Shown here: piece by piece, positions 1 through 8,892 of the stretch
How positions within the stretch are numbered: position 1 is the stretch's first letter
How the letters are laid out: each line of letters begins with the position of its first letter
Assembly: GCF_901873445.1 (NCBI RefSeq)
Contig: NZ_CABFLN010000064.1
Location: 1-64,000 of the forward strand
Direction: 5' to 3'
DNA from: Gemella haemolysans
Lineage (GTDB): Bacteria > Bacillota > Bacilli > Staphylococcales > Gemellaceae
Length of the DNA stretch: 64,000 nt
The notes under the pieces: model-generated
Databases searched by the model: none
What the model was told of the DNA's origin: nothing
The model's input: only the letters and a program-made list of their open reading frames with translations
Position numbers and translations under genes: made by a program

Positions 1-200
1 CTTATATTATAGATATTAAAATAATACAATACTAATTTTAAAGTCTTTCTATACTTTTGTCAAGCGAGTTGCATGAATTTTAAGTTCATTTTAAGTAATT
101 ATAAAAATAATATTAATAATAATAAAATTATGTAAAACAACATTAATTGGAAATATGAAAAAGAGATTTTTTTACTCAAACACTGTAAATTTCGCGTAAG

Positions 201-231
201 AAAAAACAATAGCTTTTTCATAGCTATTGTT
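201..231 (-). terminator. intrinsic terminator of the M50 peptidase gene
   Basis: A 10-bp perfect stem (205-214 with 222-231) and a 7-nt loop overlap the stop codon of the minus-strand gene and are followed on that strand by a run of T. The rest of bases 1-200 is AT-rich and I see no gene in it. Confidence 0.8.
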
Positions 232-1309
232 CTAAAATTTTCTTTTCTAAATAATCACAATATTTCATCTCTATATTCTGAATATATAAATTTGGTGCTT
301 TATTTTTTATTTTTCTAGCTTCTTCAATTAGGAGCATAGCTTTTTCATCATCTAATTTTATTCCCCATTCATATGTCGCGAGTATATTTTTTGTCTGTGG
401 ATTTTTTTGTTTAAGTCGAACTTTCAAATTTTTATCATTTATTAGTTCTTCCAATAATTCATCTTCAGGATTAACCAAGCTTATTAATTTCACTAATAAT
501 GCCATAAGTTCAACTTTATAAACTGGCAACAAATCCTCTCTTTCAATATATAGTTTTCTTGATTCATTATATAAAGCATCAAATTCAAAAAAATATTCTA
601 GTCCATCTAATTTAATAAATTCTAATGAATCAGTTAGATAATTGGTATTGATTATTTCTAATGAATTTATTTTCTCTACTACTTCTGGTTTTTCTATCAG
701 TAAATTCTTACCAATACTTTGATAATATACGTATTCTAATTGTAAGTATAAAACAAATCTAGTAGTTTCATCTTTACTAGCGTGATAAAAAGTCATACCA
801 TCGTTGAATCCCATTGGAATCAGGTTTAGAAAAGCTAATGCAAATCCTATTAAGGCGAATAATAATATATAATAACTTGGTAAAACTAACCAAAATACAA
901 TAGAAAATACTAGATTAAACGTTACTCCACCTAATAAATAGAATTTATACTTAAATTTTCCTTCAACATATTCAGGAGCCCTCAGCAGACACTGACCACC
1001 AGTTCCTGCCAGTCTTTCAAATCTAAGTTTAAGTTTTCCGTTTTCGTCCCTTATAATTTTGAAATCAAACACTCTAAAACTTATAAATTTATATCCTGAT
1101 AGTAATCCAAAAACTAAATGCCCCACTTCATGAACTATGACTTGTAAAATAAATGCTATTACTCCTGCTATTAATAACGATATGATATTTGGAGTATCCA
1201 CTTTCGAAAGTGAACCAACCGCAAGTTTTCCTACACAGTATCCAACCAAAGCACCAATAGCCGTAATTCCTACTATTTGTAGAAGAGCACTAATAATCTT
1301 TTTCTTCAC
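224..1309 (-). CDS. M50 (site-2 protease-like) membrane metallopeptidase
   Basis: Predicted intramembrane zinc metalloprotease of the M50 superfamily, 361 residues. Hydrophobic segments lie near residues 5-30 and 42-65, and the zinc-binding HEVGH motif is at residues 60-64. Further hydrophobic segments near 125-165 end in a second conserved element, NLIPMGFNDG, whose Asp170 is the usual third metal ligand. The C-terminal half (about 175-361) is soluble and looks helical, resembling a repeat-type partner-binding extension. No PDZ domain is visible, so it is not a canonical RseP. The gene is the last of a minus-strand pair with the ATP-grasp gene (11-bp gap). Substrate unknown; the family call is firm. 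Confidence 0.85.
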   Translation of the reverse strand: MKKKIISALLQIVGITAIGALVGYCVGKLAVGSLSKVDTPNIISLLIAGVIAFILQVIVHEVGHLVFGLLSGYKFISFRVFDFKIIRDENGKLKLRFERLAGTGGQCLLRAPEYVEGKFKYKFYLLGGVTFNLVFSIVFWLVLPSYYILLFALIGFALAFLNLIPMGFNDGMTFYHASKDETTRFVLYLQLEYVYYQSIGKNLLIEKPEVVEKINSLEIINTNYLTDSLEFIKLDGLEYFFEFDALYNESRKLYIEREDLLPVYKVELMALLVKLISLVNPEDELLEELINDKNLKVRLKQKNPQTKNILATYEWGIKLDDEKAMLLIEEARKIKNKAPNLYIQNIEMKYCDYLEKKILEQ

Positions 1310-1320
1310 AAATTATCCTC

Positions 1321-2487
1321 CTATTCGTTTTTTTCATGAATATATGTCATCATTTCACTAAGTTTTTCAATTTTCTCATCTACCAATATATATGCCCATT
1401 CCCCCATAGCTGTTGCAAATACTTCCGGCACTCTATCAATTAGACGAAGTTCTTCAGAATATCTATTATAAATATCTTCATTAGAATATTTGTAAGTATA
1501 TTTATCACGTCTTGATAAAGCGATACCATTATAGTTGTTCTGGACTTTTTTCGGTGAATTACCAACTACAACATCAGCATACATTTCAAACAAATCGCAT
1601 TCGTAAGTATGGTTATACAAATCAACTGTATATCCTCCCGCTATTCGATTATTATATTCTAGCGCAATATAATCGTTATTCGGTAATTTGAAAAATTCAA
1701 TATGGAAGAACCTTTCCTTCATTCCAAATTCTTTAACAATTTTTCTACCGTATTCTTTTAGTTTAGGATTAATTTCTTTAGAAATTATATTTCCATAATC
1801 TAGACTGTCATTTAGTAAATCTAAAGTAGGTTTTGTATAATAAAAACTTGTCTCAAATACAACTTCACCTTTGGAATCGATTAGACCATCGTATGTACAA
1901 AGGATACCGTTATCTACATAACTTTCAATAAAGTACACAACATCTTGAGTCCATTGAGTTTTAAAATCTTCTACATCTTCTTTTGATAATAGTTTAAATG
2001 TATTATTTGCTCCTACTCCATTATCCGGTTTAGCTATTACTGGTAAATTAATTTCTTTAATCGCTTTTTCTAGTTCTTTAATATTTTTTACAGCAATTCC
2101 CTTGGCTACTGGAACATTAGCTTTAATAAATCTTTTTTTCATTTTTGATTTATATTTAGTAAAATCTAATTTTTTGGACTTTACACCTGGAATATTAAAT
2201 TGTTCACGAATAATTGCATCCAACATCAGCCAATGTTCATTATTAGATTCAACTCTATCTATAACACCATGTTTATAGATTAAGAATGCTACACCTCTTA
2301 ATACTTCTTCATAATTTTCTAAATCATTTACTCTGTAATATTCAGTTAAAGTATTTTTTAAATCATTTGAAAGATTATCATAACTTTCACTACCTATTCC
2401 TAATACTCTAACTCCTTTTTCAGCTAACTTCCTTGCAAAATTTTCTTGAGAAGTTGGAAAATTTGGTGATACTAATAAATAATTCAT
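1321..2487 (-). CDS. ATP-grasp domain protein, carboxylate-amine ligase type
   Basis: About 388 residues beginning MNYLLVSPNF. I chose this internal ATG because GAAGGGATT lies just upstream; a longer reading would add ten residues. The N-terminal Rossmann-like part (1-105) resembles the pre-ATP-grasp domain of biotin-carboxylase-like enzymes. The central region has the ATP-grasp signatures: KSKMKKRF with a following PVIAKPDNGVGA loop (nucleotide binding), and a later FFHIEFF...ALEYNNRIAGG block carrying acidic and Asn metal ligands. The family joins a carboxylate to an amine through an acyl phosphate; the actual substrates cannot be read from sequence. It lies directly upstream of the M50 protease gene on the same strand. 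Confidence 0.8.
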   Translation of the reverse strand: MNYLLVSPNFPTSQENFARKLAEKGVRVLGIGSESYDNLSNDLKNTLTEYYRVNDLENYEEVLRGVAFLIYKHGVIDRVESNNEHWLMLDAIIREQFNIPGVKSKKLDFTKYKSKMKKRFIKANVPVAKGIAVKNIKELEKAIKEINLPVIAKPDNGVGANNTFKLLSKEDVEDFKTQWTQDVVYFIESYVDNGILCTYDGLIDSKGEVVFETSFYYTKPTLDLLNDSLDYGNIISKEINPKLKEYGRKIVKEFGMKERFFHIEFFKLPNNDYIALEYNNRIAGGYTVDLYNHTYECDLFEMYADVVVGNSPKKVQNNYNGIALSRRDKYTYKYSNEDIYNRYSEELRLIDRVPEVFATAMGEWAYILVDEKIEKLSEMMTYIHEKNE

Positions 2488-2553
2488 AATAATCCCTTCT
2501 TTCCTCATTTTATACATTAGTTTACCATAAACTTCACTAATTTTCCAATGAAA

Positions 2554-2604
2554 AAATAAAAAAAATATGAATCATCTTCTTAACGTTCGGAAAATGATTC
2601 ATAT
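2554..2604 (-). terminator. intrinsic terminator downstream of the DedA fusion gene
   Basis: An 11-bp perfect stem (2565-2575 with 2594-2604) is followed on the minus strand by eight or more T. It begins ten bases after the stop codon of the DedA fusion gene. Confidence 0.85.
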
Positions 2605-2613
2605 TATATTTTA

Positions 2614-3921
2614 TTATTTTACATTTACTGTTAGATTTTGTAGATATGTCTTAAATGTTGAGTTAACCTCTTCACTTAACCCTTTTGTCGCATTTAAGTC
2701 TACTATAATTTCTACTTTTTCGTTATATGTTTGTGTCATAATAATATTACTTAATACACAGATATTAGAAACTAAACCACAAAATTCCACTTCTTTATAG
2801 TCACTACGTGAGATATAATGCGCTAAATCAATACTACCAAAAGATGTTTTATTAAATACTTTTTTCGCATAACTTTCATAATTAGCAACCTCTCCATATA
2901 AATTATGACCTTCACTATCTATAATACAATGTTCGATTGGTAAATGTTTACCTTCACGAGTTGAAAGATAGTTTGTGTAATGTGTATCTTTTGTAAATAT
3001 TACATCTTGACCAGCTTTTAGATATTCATCAATTTTATTTGCAATAACTTTATCAAGTTGATCAGCAGTTTCAAACCCTAATGCACCATCAACAAAATCT
3101 TTTTGATAATCAACAACTACAAGTAACTTCTCAGATGTATCATGTTTTAAAGTTACTCTTAGATATAGTAAAAATGCTACAAAGGCTAAAAATCCTAAGC
3201 AATAAAAGATTATATCTGATTTAAATTTTGGATGAGCTCTTTCATCTAATACTACAAATTTCAATAATACAGCAGCCTCTACAATTAAAAGTACCACTAT
3301 ATATTTAATTCGTTTTTTAAAGAACACCGCAAAATCTTTTGCACCTAATTTTTTAAATATTAAGTAAATAAACAACGCAGCAATACCTACAATGAACAAC
3401 ATTGTTCCATATTTATGTAATAATTTGAATGCATGCGGAGCACTAGGCCCTAATACATATCCTAGCGTAATAAACACTACTACCCAAAAGATACCACCAA
3501 CTGTTGAATATACATGGAATCTTTTAGCATTAATACGTGAAATACCAGAGAAATATCCAAGTATGTGTCTAACTCCTGGTAAAAAGTACGCAATTACTAT
3601 TACTACGTTACCAAATCTATTAAAAAACTCAGCTGCTTTCGTCATTCTATATGGTGTAAGTCCAATATATGAACCATACTTATCAACTGCCTTAGTTCCT
3701 AACCTTCTACCAACTTCATAAGAAAATTGCATCCCTAAAACAGTTCCTAATGCACTTGCAACAATCATCCCTATATAACTTCCATGATTATTATATGCCA
3801 TTATTCCAGCTACTACCATCATCGTCTCACCTGGTAGAGGAAGGGCCGCAAACTCCAAGATAAGCGACACAAATAATATTAAATATACATGTTCAGCTAA
3901 TAGTTTAAATAACATTTCCAT
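2614..3921 (-). CDS. DedA membrane protein fused to a nicotinamidase-like cysteine hydrolase
   Basis: A 435-residue two-part protein. Residues 1-190 are a DedA/SNARE-associated domain: LPLPGE with Glu32, and the F.R.G...FLPGVR...G.FSG block at about 100-126 with Arg102 and Arg118, typical of this undecaprenyl-phosphate/phospholipid transporter family. Two more hydrophobic segments (207-225 and 237-256) lead into a cytosolic isochorismatase/nicotinamidase-like domain (264-435). It keeps the presumed catalytic triad Asp271 (VVVDYQKDF), Lys358 (NKTSFGS) and Cys388 (VSNICVLSN). A metal site is suggested by FTKDTH and LPIEHC. The reading frame is continuous with no stop or restart at the join, so this is a true fusion. 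Each half is recognisable with confidence; the joint function is unknown. A salvage or nicotinamide-release role for the hydrolase is inference. Confidence 0.88.
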   Translation of the reverse strand: MEMLFKLLAEHVYLILFVSLILEFAALPLPGETMMVVAGIMAYNNHGSYIGMIVASALGTVLGMQFSYEVGRRLGTKAVDKYGSYIGLTPYRMTKAAEFFNRFGNVVIVIAYFLPGVRHILGYFSGISRINAKRFHVYSTVGGIFWVVVFITLGYVLGPSAPHAFKLLHKYGTMLFIVGIAALFIYLIFKKLGAKDFAVFFKKRIKYIVVLLIVEAAVLLKFVVLDERAHPKFKSDIIFYCLGFLAFVAFLLYLRVTLKHDTSEKLLVVVDYQKDFVDGALGFETADQLDKVIANKIDEYLKAGQDVIFTKDTHYTNYLSTREGKHLPIEHCIIDSEGHNLYGEVANYESYAKKVFNKTSFGSIDLAHYISRSDYKEVEFCGLVSNICVLSNIIMTQTYNEKVEIIVDLNATKGLSEEVNSTFKTYLQNLTVNVK

Positions 3922-4099
3922 ATATAAACTATTCTCCTTTTTATTTATTTTCTAATAAATTATATCATATTTTACTTTCACTTAAAAGCTAAAAAGGTAA
4001 ATTCTATATGATAAAAATAATATTGAAAATTATCTTATCACATAAAACTTACAACTAGTTTAAATAATAACTTTTGTAATTGTAGTAAAGCAATTTAAT

Positions 4100-4134
4100 A
4101 AAAAACTAGAGTCATACTTAAAGTAAAACTCTAG
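4100..4134 (-). terminator. terminator of the acpP operon
   Basis: Stem 4106-4112 with 4128-4134, with A/T-rich extension in the loop, followed by a T run on the minus strand. It closes the long rpoY-to-acpP operon. Confidence 0.75.
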
Positions 4135-4146
4135 CTCTTATTTATA

Positions 4147-4377
4147 TTATTTTCTTTCTTCAATAACTCTTACTAAGTCTTTGATTTCTACAATGTTTTC
4201 TGCATCTTCATCTGAAAATTCAAAACCATATTTTTCTTCAATATCCATTACTACATCTGCAACATCAATTGAATCAGCATCTAGATCTTCGTTTAGTCTT
4301 GATTCTAACGTAATTTTATCTGCATCAACTTTAATATATTTAGTAATAATTTCTTTTACTTCTTCGAAAATTGCCAT
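4147..4377 (-). CDS. acpP: acyl carrier protein
   Basis: A 76-residue acidic protein with the conserved DADSIDVADVVMDIEEKYG motif; Ser36 is the 4'-phosphopantetheine attachment site. It carries growing acyl chains in type II fatty-acid synthesis and supplies acyl-ACP to PlsX. It starts five bases after the plsX stop and ends the operon. In Bacillus, fabD and fabG normally stand between plsX and acpP; both are absent here. Confidence 0.97.
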   Translation of the reverse strand: MAIFEEVKEIITKYIKVDADKITLESRLNEDLDADSIDVADVVMDIEEKYGFEFSDEDAENIVEIKDLVRVIEERK

Positions 4378-4382
4378 TACTT

Positions 4383-5369
4383 TTATTCTCCTTTTTCCAT
4401 CGTTTCTATCATTATATCATAAAGTTTTGTTTTGTGTATTTGTTTTGCTTGTTGAACTGCATAATATAATGCATTTTCATCGGCCGAACCATGAACTTTT
4501 ATACTTGGTTTCTTAATCCCTAGTAGGAATGCTCCCCCGTATTCACTATAATCAAATTTCTTTTTAAATTTTGTAATTCCACTTTTTACAAGTAATGCTG
4601 AAATTTTTGTTTTTATATTCTCCATAAAGATTCCTTTTATCATAGAACCTAATGTACTAGCGACACCTTCAATTGTTTTTAATAAAACATTACCAGCAAA
4701 ACCATCCGCTATGACAACGTCATATTTATGTTCAAGTATATTTCTAGCTTCTATATTCCCTTTGAAATTAGAAATATCTTCTTTGATTATTTTATGAGCT
4801 TCTTTATATACTTTATTACCTTTACTTTCTTCAACTCCAACATTTAATAATGCAACAGATGGTACTTCAATTTCATATATATATTTCATATATAGTTGAC
4901 CAAGTCTAGCATAATTTACCAGATCATCTGGTTTTGCTTCGACATTTGCACCTAAATCTGTTAATAAGAACTTATGGTCTGTTTTGGTAGGTAACATAGA
5001 AGCTAATCCTGGTTTTGAAATTCCCTCTATGCGACCTAACATAAATAGTGAACTCGCCATGAAAGCTCCTGTACTTCCACCAGAAATTGCTACATCAATA
5101 ACACCATTATTCAAATCAGATAACATTCTGATCATTGAGGCATCTTTTTTCTTTCTGTGAACACGTGCTGCATCATCAGACATCAACACCTCTTCTGTAC
5201 AAATATTCTTAATAATATTTTCTGTTTTAGTTATTTGTTTTAAGTTATCTTCAAGACCATAAACATAAAGTTCAACTGCATTGTCTTTATAACCATTTAC
5301 AAAGTTAATAATTCTACCAGGTTCATCAACACCTAATATATCAATACCTATTTTCATAATATTATGCAC
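4383..5369 (-). CDS. plsX: phosphate acyltransferase PlsX
   Basis: Converts acyl-ACP and phosphate to acyl-phosphate, the first step of PlsX/PlsY phospholipid synthesis; a peripheral membrane enzyme. About 328 residues, usual for the family, with GGSTGAFMASSLFMLGRIEG near 95-115 and DGFAGNVLLKTIEG near 215-230. Two starts are possible. GTG at 5369 has AGGAG six bases upstream and overlaps the srtA stop by 8 nt. ATG at 5357 gives the family-typical beginning MKIGIDILG but lies 18 bases from that site. I give the GTG start, with the ATG as the alternative. The usual N-terminal DAMGGD reads DILGVD here. Confidence 0.95.
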   Translation of the reverse strand: MHNIMKIGIDILGVDEPGRIINFVNGYKDNAVELYVYGLEDNLKQITKTENIIKNICTEEVLMSDDAARVHRKKKDASMIRMLSDLNNGVIDVAISGGSTGAFMASSLFMLGRIEGISKPGLASMLPTKTDHKFLLTDLGANVEAKPDDLVNYARLGQLYMKYIYEIEVPSVALLNVGVEESKGNKVYKEAHKIIKEDISNFKGNIEARNILEHKYDVVIADGFAGNVLLKTIEGVASTLGSMIKGIFMENIKTKISALLVKSGITKFKKKFDYSEYGGAFLLGIKKPSIKVHGSADENALYYAVQQAKQIHKTKLYDIMIETMEKGE

Positions 5370-5997
5370 TTTCTTCTCCTATTAATTTTGCTTCAACTAC
5401 AAATCTGCTTTCCCATTCACCAGTTTGCGGATTAAAATTATCACATGTAAATAATTTTAATATTTTTGGCTCATTTTCATGTTGTTCTAAAATTTCTACT
5501 TGTGTTGGTACTACATCATAAAGTTTATTTACTTCATATGTACGTAACTTATCTTTTGAAATAATTTGAATCTTAGCTCCAGTTTTTATTTTATTTAAAT
5601 TATTAAATCTTATTCCCACACCTTGAACACTGTGTCCAGCTATTACAACGTTTTGTGCGTCTAGAGTTGATGGCTCTTGTGATGTTGCTACTCCATTAAT
5701 TAAGTTGATTTCAGTAACATCTTGGAAAATTGGCTCTTCTATTTGTACACTATCAATTTTTAAAATTCCTAACATTGAATCAGTTAGTTTAATTTTTGAT
5801 TCGTTATCTGTAAACATTTTTTGCCACCATGGTATGTCTACTTCACCTTTACCATTTTTATAAGCTGTTATTATCTTATCGTTAGCATTTCCTGTTAAAT
5901 ATTCTCTAATTTGATTTTTGAATATTAACACTACTGACGTACATAGCAATACTACAATAAGAATATTTAATATTGTATTTTTAAATTTTTTATTCAT
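5362..5997 (-). CDS. srtA: class A sortase
   Basis: Membrane-anchored transpeptidase that cleaves LPXTG proteins between Thr and Gly and links them to the cell wall precursor. 211 residues, with one N-terminal membrane anchor (about 9-28) and an extracellular sortase fold. The catalytic triad is visible: His122 (IAGHSVQ), Cys185 (LFTCDNF) and Arg198 (WESRFVV). The TLxTC block is a slightly unusual LKLFTC. It is translated within the recG-plsX operon, nine bases after recG and overlapping plsX by 8 nt. In Bacillus and Staphylococcus the recG-plsX slot holds fapR. A likely substrate, with an LPKTG signal, is encoded at 39459-42842. Confidence 0.93.
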   Translation of the reverse strand: MNKKFKNTILNILIVVLLCTSVVLIFKNQIREYLTGNANDKIITAYKNGKGEVDIPWWQKMFTDNESKIKLTDSMLGILKIDSVQIEEPIFQDVTEINLINGVATSQEPSTLDAQNVVIAGHSVQGVGIRFNNLNKIKTGAKIQIISKDKLRTYEVNKLYDVVPTQVEILEQHENEPKILKLFTCDNFNPQTGEWESRFVVEAKLIGEESA

Positions 5998-6006
5998 TGA
6001 ATCCTC

Positions 6007-8016
6007 CTAAATTATTGTCTCTTCTAATCCAACATACTGTAATAATCGTTCTTTATTATCGGTTACTTCAATAATTTTCACCGCTAATTTTTTAGCCAAA
6101 TACATTAAATCTACGTCATTTATTAAATCTGCAACTTTAAAACTAGGAACACCACTTTGTTTCGTACCAAAGAAATCTCCTGGCCCTCGTTGTTTTAAGT
6201 CAAATTCTGCAATCTTAAATCCATCATTTTCCAAACACATAATATCAATTCGTTCACTCTTAGAATCTGTCACTAAGATACAGTATGACTGATACTTACT
6301 TCTTCCTACTCGACCACGAAGTTGGTGTAAAGTAGCAAGACCAAAACGATGAGCGTCTACTATTATCATAAATGTTGCATTAGGCACATTTACTCCAACT
6401 TCAATAACTGTTGTGGAGACTAGTATATGTATTTCTTTATTTAAAAATTTTTCAACAATTGCATCTTTTTCCTTATTACTCATTTTACCATGAAGTATTG
6501 CAATTTTATAATCATCTGGTAGATAATTTTTAATATTTTCATATGTTTCTTCAACATTTTGAAGATCCATCTTCTCAGATTCTTCAATCAATGGACAAAC
6601 AACATAACCTTGTTTTCCATTATCAAGTTCCATTCGAATATTATCTAGTACCTTATAAAAACTCTTATTATTAGCTTTATAAGTCTGAACTTTTTTTCTA
6701 CCTGCTGGTAACTCATCTATTGTTGAAACTTTAATATCAGTAATTAAAGTGATTGCTAAACTTCTTGGTATTGGTGTTGCTGTCATCATCAATGAATTAA
6801 CAGCTTCACCTTTATTACTTAATAATTGACGTTGTCTTACTCCGAAACGATGTTGTTCATCTGTAATTACATATTTTAAATTATTAAACTTTACATCTTC
6901 TTGAATTAAAGAATGAGTTCCAATTAATAATTCTATCTCACCTACTTCAAGTAGACTTAAAATAGTGTTTCTTTCTTTCTTAGGTGTACTACTTGTCAAC
7001 AACGCTACTGAAATATTCAAATCTTTAAAAAACTCAAAGAATGTTTCAAAGTGCTGATTTGCTAATATTTCCGTTGGCGCCATAATAGCTGTTTGATATC
7101 CTGCTTTTATTGTTGCATATAAAGTTGCCGCTGCAACCGCAGTTTTACCACTACCTACATCACCTTGTAACAATCTATCCATTTTATAAGGTTCATTTAA
7201 ATCCGTTACTATTTCATCAATAACTCTACTTTGTGCTCCTGTTAATGTAAAAGGTAAACTATCTTTAAATTCTTTAATATCTTTCTCATTGACACCTACA
7301 GAATATCTATTATCTTCAATTCTACTATTGATATTTTGAAGTTGCAATTTCAACTGATAATTAAACAACTCATGAAAAGCAAACATCTTTCTTGCTTTAT
7401 CAAACTCTTCTGAATTTTTTGGGTAATGTAAAGTGTAAAGTATTCTTTCTAACTTCCAAATCCCTTTAAAATTTTCAGGAACCAAATCTAATATTACATT
7501 TTCACCATCTATCATTTTAAATGATTCTTCAACAAGTTTTATAAACTTTTTTTGTGTAATTCCTTGTTTCAGATGATAAAAGACTTCGATAGTATCACCT
7601 TTAGGTTTTTCTTCAGTTATATTGAAACTTACGCTAGAAGCAGTTATCGTACTATTAGTTGCATTATATGTACCTTTAACTACTACATCTCTACCTTCAA
7701 CAAGATTTTTTTTCAAATAATGCTGATTAAAAAATACTATTTTAATACTTCCCGATGAAGTTGACAATGTAAAAAAAGATCTACTTCTTCTATTTCCATA
7801 AAACTGTGTACTTACTCTAGTTTCTACTTTTCCTGTAGTTATTACTTTCTCATTATCTTTTACAGAAGAAGAAAAATCAGTAGAACTAGATACTCTGTAA
7901 GGAATATTGTACAGAATATCACGAATTGTATATATTTCTAATTCATTTAAAGTCTGTAAATATTTCTTTCCAACACCTTTTATAGTTTCTACCGATTTTT
8001 CTAAAATATTAATCAT
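6007..8016 (-). CDS. recG: ATP-dependent DNA helicase RecG
   Basis: Branch-migration helicase that remodels stalled forks and Holliday junctions. 669 residues, a normal length. The N-terminal wedge/OB domain (about 55-135) is followed by a superfamily 2 helicase core: Walker A GDVGSGKT at 285-292, DEQH box at 386-389, TATPIPRS motif III, and the RecG-type C-terminal QLRGRVGRS and GDFFGTKQSG motifs. It overlaps the sdaAA stop by 8 nt (ATGATTAA). The sdaAB-sdaAA-recG order is as in Bacillus. Confidence 0.97.
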   Translation of the reverse strand: MINILEKSVETIKGVGKKYLQTLNELEIYTIRDILYNIPYRVSSSTDFSSSVKDNEKVITTGKVETRVSTQFYGNRRSRSFFTLSTSSGSIKIVFFNQHYLKKNLVEGRDVVVKGTYNATNSTITASSVSFNITEEKPKGDTIEVFYHLKQGITQKKFIKLVEESFKMIDGENVILDLVPENFKGIWKLERILYTLHYPKNSEEFDKARKMFAFHELFNYQLKLQLQNINSRIEDNRYSVGVNEKDIKEFKDSLPFTLTGAQSRVIDEIVTDLNEPYKMDRLLQGDVGSGKTAVAAATLYATIKAGYQTAIMAPTEILANQHFETFFEFFKDLNISVALLTSSTPKKERNTILSLLEVGEIELLIGTHSLIQEDVKFNNLKYVITDEQHRFGVRQRQLLSNKGEAVNSLMMTATPIPRSLAITLITDIKVSTIDELPAGRKKVQTYKANNKSFYKVLDNIRMELDNGKQGYVVCPLIEESEKMDLQNVEETYENIKNYLPDDYKIAILHGKMSNKEKDAIVEKFLNKEIHILVSTTVIEVGVNVPNATFMIIVDAHRFGLATLHQLRGRVGRSKYQSYCILVTDSKSERIDIMCLENDGFKIAEFDLKQRGPGDFFGTKQSGVPSFKVADLINDVDLMYLAKKLAVKIIEVTDNKERLLQYVGLEETII

Positions 8017-8881
8017 TACCGAATAATAAACTCCTATATCTTTCTCCAGTTTTTGTGATTGCTAAACCACCCTTAGCAGTTTCTTTTAATGTAGTAGACA
8101 TTTCAAGTCCTATCTTATACATTGCTTCTAACACTTCATCAGCTGGAATACGACTTTTTATTCCTGCTAGAGCTAAATCTGCTGCCATTAAAGCTGTAGA
8201 AGCTCCAGCCGCATTTCTTTTTACACAAGGTACCTCTACTAATCCTGCTACTGGATCACAAACAAGTCCTAACATATTTTTTAAAGCAATGGCGAATGCA
8301 TGAGCACTCATCTCTGCATCCCCTCCCATAGCTTCTACTATAGCTGCTGCTGCCATTGCGCTAGCCGAACCAATTTCAGCTTGGCATCCACCTTCTGCCC
8401 CTGAACATGAAGCATTATTAGCTACTACAAATCCAAATGCACCAGCTGTAAATAACATTCTTAACTGTGTTTCTTCATCAATATTGAATTTCTCTTTAAG
8501 AGCATGAATACAACCAGGTAGAACTCCCGCTGATCCTGCAGTAGGAGTTGCACAAATTAATCCAAGCGAAGCATTTACTTCGTTTGTTGCTATTGCTGCT
8601 GCAACTCCATTTAAAAAATCACTACCTGTGATTGACTCACCACTATTGATGTATTCTTGTAATTTCTTAGCATCTCCACCTGTTAGTCCTGTTTTTGAAC
8701 TTACTCCAGCTAAGCCTTCTTCAACAGCTTGCATCATAACAGCTAAATTTCTTTTCATCAATTTTTCAACTGCAGATCTAGTTACTCCATTCACTTCTAT
8801 CTCTTGCTCAATCATTAATTCAGAAACAGGTTTTTGTTCTAATTTTGATTTTTCTACGATTTCTTCTAAACTAGTAAACAT
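8009..8881 (-). CDS. sdaAA: L-serine dehydratase, alpha subunit
   Basis: Iron-sulfur enzyme subunit that, with SdaAB, deaminates L-serine to pyruvate and ammonia. 290 residues. Cys166 (EGGCQ), Cys208 (LVCDP) and Cys219 (EVPCVKRN) have the 42- and 11-residue spacings of the three known [4Fe-4S] ligands of bacterial serine dehydratases. It starts 11 bases after the sdaAB stop. The enzyme is oxygen-sensitive, and the pair fits an amino-acid-fermenting or facultative lifestyle. Confidence 0.96.
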   Translation of the reverse strand: MFTSLEEIVEKSKLEQKPVSELMIEQEIEVNGVTRSAVEKLMKRNLAVMMQAVEEGLAGVSSKTGLTGGDAKKLQEYINSGESITGSDFLNGVAAAIATNEVNASLGLICATPTAGSAGVLPGCIHALKEKFNIDEETQLRMLFTAGAFGFVVANNASCSGAEGGCQAEIGSASAMAAAAIVEAMGGDAEMSAHAFAIALKNMLGLVCDPVAGLVEVPCVKRNAAGASTALMAADLALAGIKSRIPADEVLEAMYKIGLEMSTTLKETAKGGLAITKTGERYRSLLFGND

Positions 8882-8892
8882 TTCTGTACCCT

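Noticed and set aside
1..200. Short gene at the left edge
   Set aside because: No frame with a start and ribosome-binding site was found; the stretch is AT-rich with stops in all frames.
3392..3721. Plus-strand 109-residue open frame within the DedA region
   Set aside because: It is antisense to a well-supported membrane domain, has no ribosome-binding site and no recognisable motif.
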